Source: Salticus scenicus
Lineage: Eukaryota > Arthropoda > Arachnida > Araneae > Salticidae
Direction of reading: 5' to 3'
DNA: 64,000 bases
Assembly (NCBI GenBank): GCA_963930645.1
Contig: OZ005651.1
Location: forward strand, 130,271,475 to 130,335,474
The notes under the pieces are model-generated. The model did no database searches and was not told the origin of the DNA. It saw nothing but the letters and a program-made list of their open reading frames with translations. How positions within the stretch are numbered: position 1 is the first letter of the stretch; every line of letters begins with the position of its first letter. The position numbers and the translations under genes were made by a program. Shown in pieces: positions 9,944 through 19,091 of the stretch.

Positions 9944-10777
9944 CTAAATATAAAATTTCCAACAGTCAGACAAATAGGGAATAGCGAAATCACAATTTAC
10001 AAGGTTTTTAAAATTTTTATAAATATGAAAAGCTTTAAAGAAATCAAGTTCATGGATGGATTTAGGTCTCCAAATTATTTTAGCTGAATTAAATTTAAAA
10101 TTATGATTTTCCTCCCAGCAATGTTTAGAAATAGCAGATTTATTGTTTTCTTGTTTGCGGACATAATTCATATGTTCTTTTAGACAAAATTTAAGACTGC
10201 GTTTAGTTTGGCCAATATATGATAAACCACACTGACAGGAAATACTATAAATGCCCCAAGAATTATGCATGTCAATGGGATCTTTTAACTGAGAAAAGGT
10301 GAGTTTATTGGAAGACGAAAATATTATTTTAAAATCATATTGTTTGAGAATTTTAGCTATGGTTTGACTGAATTTAGAAAAATAGGGTAAGACAATACTG
10401 ATATTAGAAGAGACTGATTTAGTTGACGAAATACGAGGGAGTTGTAATTTTTGGATAGCTTTGTCTATAATGGAAGGGTCATAACCTCTGTCAATTGCAA
10501 TGGCTTTCAGGTATTTAATTTCAGATTTTAATAAAATAGGATTTGAACAAATATTAAATGCACGGTTTACAAAAGTATAGAAAGCAGCCATTTTTTGGTT
10601 AGGTGGGTGACATGAACGCGCATGGGGAGGAAAGGAGACAGCAAAATTTTTTCGATAGACGGTGGTTGAAAATCCATTTACAGTGCGAGAGACAAGGGTA
10701 TCAAGAAATGGAAGGGAGCCATTATTTTCTATTTCATATGTAAATTGGATATTACTGGCCAAGGATATATTGGCCAA
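9944..10777 (-). CDS. PLE reverse transcriptase C-terminus plus GIY-YIG endonuclease (partial)
   Basis: The 277-residue open frame covers the end of a Penelope-type RT and its GIY-YIG endonuclease. Visible blocks: SLPFLDTLVSR (21-31), QKMAAFYTFVNRAF (61-74), DRGYDPSIIDKA (96-107), then GIY (175-177), CQC (181-183), SYIGQTKRSL (186-195) and EH (201-202). The position that holds the catalytic Glu of GIY-YIG domains (E in the opposed copy's FFEAFHIYK) is Lys 248 here, so cleavage activity is likely lost. RT palm motifs with YVDD are missing because the element is 5'-truncated at the fold-back junction near 10760; the first ~8 residues come from the junction. No stops inside, suggesting a fairly young insertion. 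Confidence 0.85.
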   Translation of the reverse strand: MANISLASNIQFTYEIENNGSLPFLDTLVSRTVNGFSTTVYRKNFAVSFPPHARSCHPPNQKMAAFYTFVNRAFNICSNPILLKSEIKYLKAIAIDRGYDPSIIDKAIQKLQLPRISSTKSVSSNISIVLPYFSKFSQTIAKILKQYDFKIIFSSSNKLTFSQLKDPIDMHNSWGIYSISCQCGLSYIGQTKRSLKFCLKEHMNYVRKQENNKSAISKHCWEENHNFKFNSAKIIWRPKSIHELDFFKAFHIYKNFKNLVNCDFAIPYLSDCWKFYI

Positions 10778-11053
10778 GCTAAACGCAGTCTTAAATTTCG
10801 TCTAAAAGAACATATGAATTATGTCCGCAAACAAGAAACCAATAAATCGGCTATTTCTAAACATTGCTTGGAGGAAAATCATAATTTTAAATTTAATTCA
10901 GCTAAAATAATTTGCAGACCTAAATCCATCCATGAACTTGATTTCTTTGAAGCTTTTCATATTTATAAAAATTTTAAAAACCTTGTAAATTGTGATTTCG
11001 CTATTCCCTATTTGTCTGATTGGAAATTTTATATTCAGTCCACATTTTCTTAA
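10766..11053 (+). pseudogene. PLE GIY-YIG endonuclease fragment, opposed copy
   Basis: The frame runs YIGQAKRSLKFRLKEHMNYV and ends IYKNFKNLVNCDFAIPYLSD-WKFY, nearly identical to residues 187-277 of the minus-strand copy. It starts at the YIG motif, so the GIY half and all of the RT are missing. It keeps Glu in FFEAFHIYK where the minus copy has Lys. It is a severely 5'-truncated copy joined head-to-head, with no start codon of its own. Confidence 0.85.
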
Positions 11054-11192
11054 TTTTTCTACTGTTTACACAGCTAACATTCCTAAATTCCTATTGGCCA
11101 CTCACCCCACCTTTCCCGTAATCCTATTGGTTGAACTAAATCCGGCCCCTCTCCTATATATACGAGCACTTCTCCTGATTCAGAATCCTTTT

Positions 11193-11238
11193 TGCACTGA
11201 AGACGGTACGCTATAGGCTACCGAAACAGCTGTATGCA
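11193..11238 (+). ncRNA. Hammerhead-ribozyme-like motif, opposed copy of lineage A
   Basis: TGCA, CTGAAGA, C, GGTA-loop-TACC, GAAA, CAGCTG, TA, TGCA in order, within the 3' non-coding part of the plus-strand PLE fragment. It mirrors the motif at 9745-9790 and differs from it only in the base between CTGAAGA and stem II (C here, T there). Confidence 0.55.
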
Positions 11239-11323
11239 TTTCCAATATTTTTCTTTGGCGTTTCTGACGTAGTAGTTTATTCGGGTTTTAATATTCCAAC
11301 GCCAAGTCTCCTGTCCTTACTAT

Positions 11324-11559
11324 TATCTACTGCATGTGCCCCATATTTTTCCTTTGAAATCTTATAAATACTTTCATAGCTAACTAAAAATTTGTAATAA
11401 AAATTTTTTTCAGAACAGTCTGTATGGAGTTCGTTTACAAATCTGTACGAGAAGTTATGTTATACATTTTAGTGAGTTTTAAAAATGTGGTATATTACTT
11501 TTTCATTTAAATGATTATTTTCAGCTTTTTAGTCGTATGTTAAAGAAAATTTTAGGTCT
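11324..11559. other. Unassigned AT-rich DNA
   Basis: Lies between the PLE fold-back and the first clear satellite unit. No recognisable feature. Confidence 0.4.
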
Positions 11560-12024
11560 ATTTCAGTTTCTATGTAAAATTTCAACTCGATCAGATGATA
11601 AGAAGTGAGTTAAAATTCTAAATTAAATGTTAAATGAATTTGGGGGGGGGGGGGGGGCTAAGAGACTCCAAGTCCCCTCCCTTAGTCTATTTCTACTTGA
11701 GCGTGTATTGTCATCGATTTATGCAAAATGTATCATGTATACAAAATTTCAGCTCATTCAGATGATAGGAAGGTAGTTTAAAATTCAAGATAAAAATTTT
11801 AATTGGAATTGTGTGTCCATGTCCTTCCTAGCTAAGTCTGTTACTGCTTAAACATATACTGTCATTGGAGTTATGCATATATCATATACAAAATTTCAGC
11901 TGAATTGGATGACAGGAAGTGTGTTAAAATTCAAAATAAATTTTTTAACTATAGTTGAGCCTCCGAATTCTGTTTGAACATGTAATGCTATCAAAGTTAT
12001 GCGTGTATGCAAAATTTCAGCTTA
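11560..12024 (+). repeat. Degenerate ~150-bp tandem repeat, left block
   Basis: The landmark ATTTCAGCT-----GATGATAGGAAG followed by GTTAAAATTC recurs at about 11579, 11747, 11894 and 12014 (spacing 168, 147 and 120 bp). Each unit also has a TGTATTGTCAT-GGAGTTATGCAT block and a C-rich block. The same units resume at 15499, 19770 and 21327, so this is one array split by three insertions. Confidence 0.75.
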
Positions 12025-12205
12025 CAAGGGAAGTATGAATGAGTAAAATTCCGATTTAAACATAACCGAGCTTAAATTAAAGAGCATGGTTGAAAACATA
12101 AGGTAGCGTACAAATTTGCTGCAACAACCCCCCATGGAGAGAGAAAACGGCCCTAAAAGTTTTAGTTGTTTCTGTAAAAACCTACGAAAGAGACTCCGCT
12201 AGCAA

Positions 12206-12277
12206 GACGGTGTGGGACAATGGTTAGAGTATTCAATTCCAGTGCGAGAGGTCGTGAGATCGAACCCAGGCGACTGC
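12206..12277 (+). other. tRNA-like (pol III A/B box) sequence in left TIR
   Basis: TGTGGGACAATGGTTAGAGT (12211-12230) resembles an A box and GAGATCGAACCC (12256-12267) a B box, about 40 bp apart, followed by a T-run of about 15. It does not fold into a proper tRNA cloverleaf by eye, so it is not annotated as a tRNA gene. Confidence 0.5.
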
Positions 12278-12429
12278 TTTTTTTTTTTTTTTTATATTAT
12301 TATCTTAATATATATAAATCTCGTGTCACAATGTTTGTCCTCAATGGACTCCTAAACCACTTAACCGATTATAATAAAATTCGCACACCATGTGCAGTTC
12401 GATCCAACTTGAGAGATAGGATAGTTTAA

Positions 12430-13745
12430 ATCTCAAATTATAGTCGCAATTTTAATTTATTGCTAATTATTTGTTATAATTTCAATATTTCATTATTTCA
12501 ATTTCTAATTATGATTAAATTATTTTGAATACATCATTCGAAAGATATTTTAAAGTTCTTTTAAATTATCGAAAGTTTTCACCAGATTTACACGTTTTGA
12601 GGTGTCCTGAATCAGTTTTCTTTTATATCTCAGAAATTAATTTAAAAAAATTTCATAAGTAATACATCATTTGAAAGCTTTGTTGACTTGATACACATTT
12701 TAAAGTACTTTTACATTATCGAAAATGGAATTCGAGATTTCACCCGATTTACACGTTTTGAGGTGTCCTGATTAGGTTTTTTTTTTTTTTTATCTCAGCT
12801 ACTAATTAAAATAATTTTATAAGTAATAGATCATTAGAAAGCTTTTTTTGATTTGGAATCGAACAGTGGATTACAGAAATTTCTACCGCCAGATGGCGCT
12901 GTAATACATTCAAATTTCAATATTTCAATTTCTAATTATGATTAAATTATTTTTAATGCATCATTCGAAAGATATTTTAAAGTTCTTTTATATTATCGAC
13001 AGTTTTCACCAGATTTACACGTTTTGAGGTCTCCTGAATTAGTTTTCTTTTGTATCTCAGCTACTAATTAAAATAATTTCGTAAGTAATACATCATTAGA
13101 AAGCTTTTCGAACAGTGGAATACAGAAATTTGTACCGCCAGATGGCGCTGTAATATTTTAAAATTTCAATATTTCAATTTCTAATTATGATTAAATTATT
13201 TTTAATACAGCATTCGAAAGATATTTTAAAGTTCTTTTAAATTATTGAAAGTTTTCACCAGATTTACACGTTTTGAGGTGCCCTGAATCAGTTTTTTTTT
13301 TGTATCTCAATTATTAATTAAAAAAATTCATAAGTAATACATCATTTGAAAGCTTATTTTAGTTGATACACATTTTAAAGTACTTTTGCATTATCGAAAA
13401 TGGAATTCGAGATTTCACCCGATTTACACGTTTTGAGGTGTCCTGATTAGGTTTTCTTTTGTATCTCATCTACTAATTAAAATAATTTCATGAGTAATAC
13501 ATCATTTGAAAGCTTTGTTGATCTGGAATGGAACAATAGATTACAGAAATTTCTACCGCCAGATGGCGCTGTAATATTTTTAATTTCAATATTTCATATT
13601 CTAATTATGATTAAATTATTTTTAATACATCGTTCGAAAGATATTTTAAAGTTCTTTTACATTATCGAAAGTGGAATTCGAGATTTCACCTGATTTACAA
13701 TTTAAAGTGTCCTGATCAGGTTTTCTTTTGCATCTCAGCTAATTG
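12430..13745 (+). repeat. Internal direct repeats of the Helitron
   Basis: The landmark CTAATTATGATTAAATTA recurs at 12505, 12932, 13181 and 13601 (spacing 427, 249 and 420 bp). ACCGCCAGATGGCGCTGTAAT-type blocks recur near 12885, 13134 and 13555. The long units contain an extra ~170-bp partial duplication of the block with TTTACACGTTTTGAGGTG. This is an alternating long-short-long arrangement. Confidence 0.75.
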
Positions 13746-13789
13746 AGTAAGACCGTTCAAAATTGGTATATGCAAGTTAATTAGGAGGG

Positions 13790-14200
13790 GCTGGAACGGT
13801 GGGGAAGGAATAGGCGCGCAGCGCGCATGGGTTTGGGACCCGGTGCGAGTTTTTACCCGATGATAAAAGATTTTTTTAAAATTTAATTTTCTTAATAAAA
13901 GTTTGAGTTGAGAAGGAATATGCGTGTACAGCGCACGTATATCCTCAAACGTGCGCGCGCAGCGCGCATGGGTCTGCGCTGCCGAAGGCAGTGGCGTCCC
14001 GGTGTGAGTTTTTACCCGATGCTAAATGATATATTTTTTAATTCCTTTTCTTGAGAATGAAAGTTTATGAGTAATAACATGGAATTTTGAGAAGTCATAA
14101 GGATGGTGAAGGAATACTTGCGCGCAGTGCACGGGTCTACGCTGCCGAAGGCAGTGGGGACCCGGTGCGACATTTTTCCTGATCAGATTTTTTTTTCTTT
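13790..14200 (+). repeat. GC-rich repeats near the Helitron 3' end
   Basis: Three related blocks with GCGCGCAGCGCGCATGGG- or GCGCGCAGTGCACGGG-type cores and CTGCCGAAGGCAGTGG (two of the three), each leading to CCCGGTG-GA and a T-rich tract, at about 13811-13860, 13955-14030 and 14118-14175. GCGCGC runs are self-complementary. They sit upstream of the Helitron terminal hairpin. Confidence 0.6.
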
Positions 14201-14280
14201 TTTTATCACATGATAAAAATTAATGCAATTTTGAGAATTCATTAATTATTGTGATTCATTTAAAAATAGTGACCAGCGAA

Positions 14281-14295
14281 GCGGGCGTAGCCTGC
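14281..14295 (+). terminator. Helitron 3' terminal hairpin
   Basis: GCGGGC, loop GTA, GCCTGC, followed by TAG. Six pairs including one G-T. Helitrons end with such a hairpin a few bases before CTRR, where it marks the end of rolling-circle transfer. Confidence 0.7.
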
Positions 14296-14298
14296 TAG

Positions 14299-14458
14299 TT
14301 AATATATATAAATCAAATAAAACAAAATTTTAAAATAAATGAATAATTTTAGAAAAAATCATTATGAAATTTGATTATGAAATTAAAAATAAATATACTC
14401 TATACAAAGATATTATTAAGGAATATAGGGTAAAATTATCTCTTTACGGGAAAAAAAA

Positions 14459-14492
<34 letters not shown>

Positions 14493-15240
14493 TATGCTTA
14501 AATTTACAAATTTAGTGTCAAGTTAATAATGACTATGATTAGAAATTTAAAAAAAATGATCTTAACATAAGCATTTTTCAATTTATAAGCGCAACGTATA
14601 AACGAAAATTTATCACAATAACGACTATATAAGTAAAAGTTCTTTCTTTTTACGCATGAAAAATAATTCAATTCAAAGCAGACGATCAGCTTTTGGAGGC
14701 GATGTATGCTTTAGCAGCGTTGGCAAAAAATATTAATTAAGAATTTATATAAAGCAAAAATAAATAAATAAATAAAGGTAATATTTCTCTTTGAATTATT
14801 CCTTTATTTAATTTAGAAAGAAAAATTAAAAGCATTTTTTCGCTTGAAATAAAATGTTTTAATAATTTAATAGAAATACTATTCATTTTTATGTACGAAG
14901 AATAACAAAATTAAAAGCAGACGATCACCATTTGCTACTACCGGCTTTGACGTAAAATATTGATAAAAAAAATTAACTGAAACTTTAGGAAAGAAAAAAA
15001 AAAAAAATGTGTAAATAAAATTTATTTTCTCTTAAACTCGTCATTTATATAAATTACAAAGAAAAATTAAAAATATTTTTTTCAGTAGAAAAAAAATGTT
15101 TTAATAATTTATTAAACATTTAAATATATTTTTTAATTAAATTTAATAATTATCTTCCTTAATTTCTTCCCTTAATTTTATTAAAAAAAAGTATGCATAT
15201 AATATATCTGTATATGCATATTTGGGAAAAAAGAAAAAAA
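14299..15240. other. AT-rich interior of the TIR element
   Basis: Contains poly-A/(TA)n near 14450-14490 and two copies of an imperfect ~250-bp repeat (AAGCAGACGATCA at about 14677 and 14918). No coding sequence. Confidence 0.5.
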
Positions 15241-15249
15241 AAAAAAAAA

Positions 15250-15325
15250 GGTAAGTGCTCCGTCGGGGATCGAACGCACGAATCCAAGACCTTGCCACAA
15301 CACCACGCTTCTACGAGCTGGAGTC
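15250..15325 (-). other. tRNA-like sequence in right TIR
   Basis: On the minus strand, TGGTGTTGTGGCAAGG resembles an A box and GCGTTCGATCCCC is a good B box (plus 15265-15277 region). A long T-run follows on that strand. It faces inward, mirroring the left arm. Confidence 0.5.
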
Positions 15326-15498
15326 TTTTTTTTTTTCCGATTTCGATAAAAAGCATCTAAAAGTTTAAGGGTCATTTCTTGCCTCCTGGGGAGTTGTTGC
15401 AGCAAATTTAAACGCTATCCTATGTTTTCGACCATGCTCTTTAATTTAAGCTTGATTTGGTTTAAATCGGAATTTTACTCATTCATACTTCCCTTGTT

Positions 15499-15667
15499 AG
15501 TGAAATAATAGAAAGTGTGTTAAAAGTCGAAATAAAATTTTTAATTGCATTTGTAAGCCCATGGCCCCATGCCCCTTGTCCAAAGTCTGTTACTGCTTTA
15601 ATATGTATTAACTCCGAAGTTAAACACTTATGCATAATTTCAGTTCAATTCAATGATAGGATGTTAT
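15499..15667 (+). repeat. ~150-bp tandem repeat, second block
   Basis: Completes the unit broken at 12024 and includes another ATTTCAG-TCAATTCAATGATAGG landmark near 15638. It ends at the TTAA where the next element inserted. Confidence 0.7.
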
Positions 15668-15819
15668 TTAACACAGAGCGCCATGTCAGCCATCAGTGGC
15701 TGAGAGTGTCAAATATGATATAAAACTAAAAATATTACATTGTTTTAAGCAAATATTGAAAATTTACTTTATAAAAATTAACCATGAAGTATAACTATAA
15801 TACATAATTAACACATACA

Positions 15820-16145
15820 ACCTTTAATTCTTCATGTTGCTTTTACTGCCGAACTAGTTTCGCATGGGGCACCCCAGCTTTTTCACTGGCAAGTACGGTG
15901 CATGAAGTTTGACGACACTGTTGTTTCTTCTGGTCTTCACCACCTTTAAACACTCGGCGCCACTGACGATCGAGTAGTGCCCCATCGTTGCCATTACAAG
16001 AATTATGAAAAGATAAAATTTCTATTGACTCTCTAAATGTGGCATATCTATGATTTTGATAATTTGCTATTTTTCTTACATCCTCAAACTTTATATTGTC
16101 ATTTTTATTTACTTGCGTTAAAGCTGTGGTTATTTTTCCACAAAA
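15820..16145 (-). pseudogene. PLE lineage B, GIY-YIG C-terminal fragment
   Basis: The minus-strand frame reads KITTALTQVNKNDNIKFEDV and continues into a YQNHRYATFRESIEIL tail with C-terminal SCNGNDGALLD. The same protein tail is found in opposite orientation at 19260-19500, where an upstream YIGKTKIKTRIKEH block shows it is a GIY-YIG domain. Here it is cut at about 16145 by the 3' end of the lineage C PLE. The outer ~300 bp form an inverted repeat with 19320-19650. Confidence 0.75.
15846..15892 (-). ncRNA. Degraded hammerhead-like motif, PLE lineage B
   Basis: On the minus strand: TGCC, a degenerate core (AGTGAAAAA), GCTGGGG-TG-CCCCATGC stem II, GAAA, CTAG, TTC, GGCA. The layout matches lineages A and C but the CUGANGA core is not intact. 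An equivalent lies at 19567-19618. Confidence 0.3.
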
Positions 16146-16208
16146 TAAATACAATACAGGCTTATTATTACATACAAACTTTGAATAAACACCATAAAAT
16201 GCAATAAA

Positions 16209-16260
16209 CTCGCAACAATTGTTTCGGGTCGAAAAAACACACGACCCTTCATCAGGCGAA
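16209..16260 (-). ncRNA. Hammerhead-ribozyme-like motif, PLE lineage C
   Basis: On the minus strand: TTCGC, CTGATGA (exact CUGANGA), A, stem II GGGTCG...CGACCC, GAAA, CAATTG, TT, GCGAG. Stem I (TTCGC/GCGAG) has four Watson-Crick pairs plus a T-G, and stem II six pairs. This is the best hammerhead candidate in the window. One base (A) is unpaired before stem II. Confidence 0.65.
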
Positions 16261-16458
16261 CAAAGTAAGCACGAGTGCTGCAGTCAAAGCGGCAACGTAC
16301 AAAATCGTTCAAAATGAAAAGAAGAAGTTTATAAAGTAGAAACTAAATATAGCTACTGGTGTGAGTAGAATTGTACAAAAAAAACAAGGAAATAAATAAA
16401 TGAGTGAGATTAAATATATAACAATCTAAGGATAACAAAAATTAAACTAAAATCTAAG

Positions 16459-17880
16459 TTACGTGAGTAATTTCCAAGCATCAGAGAAGAAAGGAGTGGA
16501 AGAAATATCATTAACAAGATTTTTCGAATTTTTAAATATGTAAAATGCTTCATGAATATCCAAATGGGAGGAACAGACAGGAGATGAAATTATGTTAGTT
16601 TTGGAAAAATCAAAACGATGACCTTGAGACCAGCAGTGGGAAGCAATAGAAGATTTGGTAATCTCTTCATTACGAACATTCCGACGGTGCTCATTCATTC
16701 TGTATTTCAAACGCCTCCTAGTTTGACCAATATAACCTAAGTTGCAGGACGAACACGGAATTAAATAAATTCCAGAACGGTTTTCGGTGGGAATGGGATC
16801 CTTAAGAGAAGATAATTTAATTTTATTGACGGGTTTGTAAATGACTTTGAAACCAAACGGTGAAAGAATTTTAGAGATTTTAAAAGAGAGTGAAGAATAA
16901 AAAGGTAAAACAACTGGGATGAGACTGTGATCGTTTAATTTGGGAGCAGAACGTTTAGGATTCTTAAATTTATATAGAGCTTTATCGATGATAGATGGGT
17001 TATAGCCACGAGAGAGAGCAAGAGATTTTAAATAATTAATTTCTTTCGAAAGATTAGACGGATCAGAACAAATGTGTAAGGCACGGTAAACATAAGTGTA
17101 AAAAGCAGACATTTTTTGTTGAGGGGCGTGGTTAGAGAGAGCATGCGGCGGTAAAGAGACTGAGAATGGTTTTCTAAAAACAGTAGTTGAGAAACAATCC
17201 TTTTCTTTATTCACAAGAACGTCAAGGAAAGGCAAAGAGCAATCCTGTTCAACCTCAAAAGTGAATTGAATGCATGGGTCAATCGAATTGACCAAAGAAA
17301 GTAAATTGGACAAATCGACGTCAGGGGAGACAAGAACGAAAGTGTCATCCACATATCTAAACCAGTGAGGAAATTTATATACACCGAAGAGTTTTTCTTC
17401 AAAATACTGCATATAAATGTCGCAAAGTAAAGGAGAGAGAGGACTACCCATGGCCATACCATCATTTTGGGAATAATAAGTTCCATTAAAAATCAAGGCA
17501 GTTTGCCTGATACACAAATGAACTAAATTTACAAGCTCCTCAATTTCAATAGAAGAATAATGGAATTCACGTAGTCTTCTCTCTAAACAAACCAGAGCAC
17601 CTTGAACCGGAACATTTGTAAAAAGTGACTTTACATCTAAAGAAATCATAGTATAGTTAGACGGAGAGATGCATTTAATTTTGTCCACAAAATCATACGT
17701 GTTTTTTACAGTATGAAGATTAGTAGAAGTTAGATGAGAAAGAGAGTTTGAAAGAAATCGAGCAAGATTATAAGAAGCCGTACCAATATTAGATACAATA
17801 GGTCGAAAGCAGAGAGTGGGTTTATGAATTTTCGGAAGTGCATAGAAACGAGTACAATTAGCAGCAGAAGGAATTACCAT
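16459..17880 (-). CDS. Penelope-like reverse transcriptase with GIY-YIG endonuclease
   Basis: 473 residues without a stop. FYALPKIHKP (12-21) and RPIVSN (26-31) open the RT fingers; SLDVKSLFTNVP (80-91) holds the first catalytic Asp; GMAMGSPLSPLLCDIYM (141-157) and FRYVDDTF (174-181) are palm motifs with the YVDD box; SLPFLDVLV (215-223) and YNPSIIDKA (293-301) lie in the thumb. The endonuclease has GIY (370-372), CSSC (376-379), YIGQTRRRLKYRMNEH (383-398), SHCWSQGH (414-421) and a Glu in HEAFYIF (444). All expected catalytic positions in this part look present. Penelope RT copies RNA into DNA at a nick made by the endonuclease. The start used is just the first Met in the open frame; N-terminal residues are missing. 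Confidence 0.92.
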   Translation of the reverse strand: MVIPSAANCTRFYALPKIHKPTLCFRPIVSNIGTASYNLARFLSNSLSHLTSTNLHTVKNTYDFVDKIKCISPSNYTMISLDVKSLFTNVPVQGALVCLERRLREFHYSSIEIEELVNLVHLCIRQTALIFNGTYYSQNDGMAMGSPLSPLLCDIYMQYFEEKLFGVYKFPHWFRYVDDTFVLVSPDVDLSNLLSLVNSIDPCIQFTFEVEQDCSLPFLDVLVNKEKDCFSTTVFRKPFSVSLPPHALSNHAPQQKMSAFYTYVYRALHICSDPSNLSKEINYLKSLALSRGYNPSIIDKALYKFKNPKRSAPKLNDHSLIPVVLPFYSSLSFKISKILSPFGFKVIYKPVNKIKLSSLKDPIPTENRSGIYLIPCSSCNLGYIGQTRRRLKYRMNEHRRNVRNEEITKSSIASHCWSQGHRFDFSKTNIISSPVCSSHLDIHEAFYIFKNSKNLVNDISSTPFFSDAWKLLT

Positions 17881-17933
17881 GCGTTTGGTATAATCATTAA
17901 GAATAACGGAATGATAATAATAATAACGGAATT

Positions 17934-19091
17934 TCGAGGCCCGGGCCCGGGCCGGCCCGTACGAAAACTTTGCTTACCCGGCCCGGCCCGTTATGAAGTT
18001 GAAAAATGAGGCCCGGGCCCGGCCCGGCCCGTTTATTTTTTAACGGTTTATGGCCCAGCCCGGCCCGGACAAAAAACGATAAAATCAGGCCCGGCCCGAT
18101 TCAAAAATATGTAAAATAACAAAAAAAAAATGCCTTTTCATGAAAAAGATTTTTAGTATGTGTTTTGCAGAGGTTTTATATAATCAAACAATAGTACGTT
18201 CTTTAACAAAACTGCTGAAATTTTACAAGACAATTATATATAAACAGAAATTCATTATTATAGACAAGGCACAAAGACAAACAGAAAGTCAAATCGAAAA
18301 TATTAGCATTAATCAAACAATATAGGAAAGTATTTAAAATGGTTAATACTAGTGAAAATGCACTTTCAACCATCTCCTCTTATATACCATAATGTATCCT
18401 AATCTTTCATGTGCTCCGGTAAACAAAACTTTAATGTTAATCCAACCATATTCAATAGAAAAGTTGCTTTTGTCCATGATAAAAATGATGCTACTTTCGT
18501 CCACTGGAGAAAAGGAAAAGGAGCCTTAGAGAAAAAGTTACAGCGGAAAGATTTTTATAGCCTTTATACCACCTAAGCTCAACAGATCATAAGAAACAAA
18601 CCCTTATACACAGTAATGTATCTAATTTCTTTTGTTATGTACATGTACGCAAACTGGTAGTGACCTGCATACTATTTTGAATAGGAAACCATCCAATATT
18701 ACTTTAAATAAAATATATTAATTTCGAGGCATGCTAAAAATATTTGCGAAAAATCAGATTTCGGACAGACAGACTGATAGACAATTAAATGGACGTTACA
18801 GACACTTTTTTATCAAAATAGAACTTTATGTGACATACAAGCCTGTAAAATTGCGCAAAATAAATGACTGAAGAAATATTTTATCATTTTCCTTTTTCGT
18901 TGATTAACGAGGAAACCAGAAAAAGATTCGGGCCGACTCGGCCCGGAGAAAATTTCATTCAGGCCCGGCCTGGCCCAAATATACACAAAAAAACTGAGCC
19001 CGAGCGCGGCCCGGCCCGAGAGAAAATTCAAAAATTCGGTCCGAACCCGGCCCGAGGGCCGAGCCGGAAGCCCAGCCCGTGCAGACCTCTA
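17934..19091. mobile_element. G+C-rich hAT-like element, left end lost
   Basis: Both ends are rich in GGCCCGGGCCCGG-type runs, inverted relative to each other, around a 0.75-kb AT-rich middle without coding. The right end stops GCCCGTGCAGACCTCTA (19075-19091), the same end as the fragment at 29800-30001, and resembles the GTGCAGGACTCTG end of the element at 42479-43468, which has a perfect 8-bp duplication. The left end lacks the AGAGGTCTGCACGGGC terminus, so it is truncated. The hAT assignment is by this similarity. Confidence 0.65.

Larger units (their letters stand above)
9690..11323. mobile_element. Penelope-like element fold-back, 5' ends head-to-head (lineage A)
   Basis: A minus-strand PLE copy (about 9690-10760) and a 5'-truncated plus-strand copy (about 10766-11323) face each other with 3' ends outward. 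The outer ~525 bp of each (9695-10219 and 10766-11292) are inverted copies of one another, including the GIY-YIG coding region, the 3' untranslated part and the terminal segment next to TTTATTCGGGTTTTAA. The right side extends about 30 bp further (AACGCCAAGTCTC), a tail also seen at 25296-25318. Fold-back and partial-tandem forms are known for Penelope elements. Both arms carry a hammerhead-like motif. Confidence 0.85.
12303..14298 (+). mobile_element. Non-autonomous Helitron
   Basis: It starts TCTTAATATATATAAATCTC after an A and ends CCTGCTAG before a T, as Helitrons do (5' TC, 3' CTRR, A/T host site). The terminal hairpin GCGGGC-GTA-GCCTGC (14281-14295, one G-T pair) lies just before TAG. 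The 5' region, with TGTTTGTCCTCAATGGACTC and ACCACTTAACCGATT, is of the type common to arthropod Helitrons as I recall them. No Rep/helicase coding. The interior is internal repeats. Confidence 0.85.
12025..15498. mobile_element. TIR element with TTA target duplication and inward tRNA-like boxes
   Basis: The ends read CAAGGGAAGTATGAATGAGT and its inverse, with inverted homology over about 100 bp and weaker to about 200 bp. TTA flanks both sides (12022-12024 and 15499-15501), and joining the flanks restores a normal satellite unit. A 3-bp TWA duplication fits PIF/Harbinger, but no transposase is present and the superfamily is not certain. Each arm has a tRNA-like stretch facing inward and then a T-run. 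A Helitron (12303-14298) is nested inside. Confidence 0.7.
16146..17930 (-). mobile_element. Penelope-like element, lineage C, 5'-truncated
   Basis: Minus-strand PLE with an intact 473-residue frame (16459-17880), a ~300-bp 3' untranslated part with a hammerhead-like motif (16209-16260), and a 3' end abutting lineage B coding sequence near 16145. Upstream of the first Met the frame continues VILNDYTKR, so the true start was further upstream and has been removed or displaced by the G+C-rich element at 17934. A full PLE ORF is usually about 700-850 residues. Confidence 0.85.

Noticed and set aside
12206..12277. Possible tRNA gene
   Set aside because: Only A- and B-box-like segments; the stems of a cloverleaf do not pair. 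The same holds at 15250-15325, 20024-20092 and 21079-21145.
15159..15405. Two minus-strand ORFs
   Set aside because: They run through the TIR, tRNA-like sequence and poly-T of a non-coding element.
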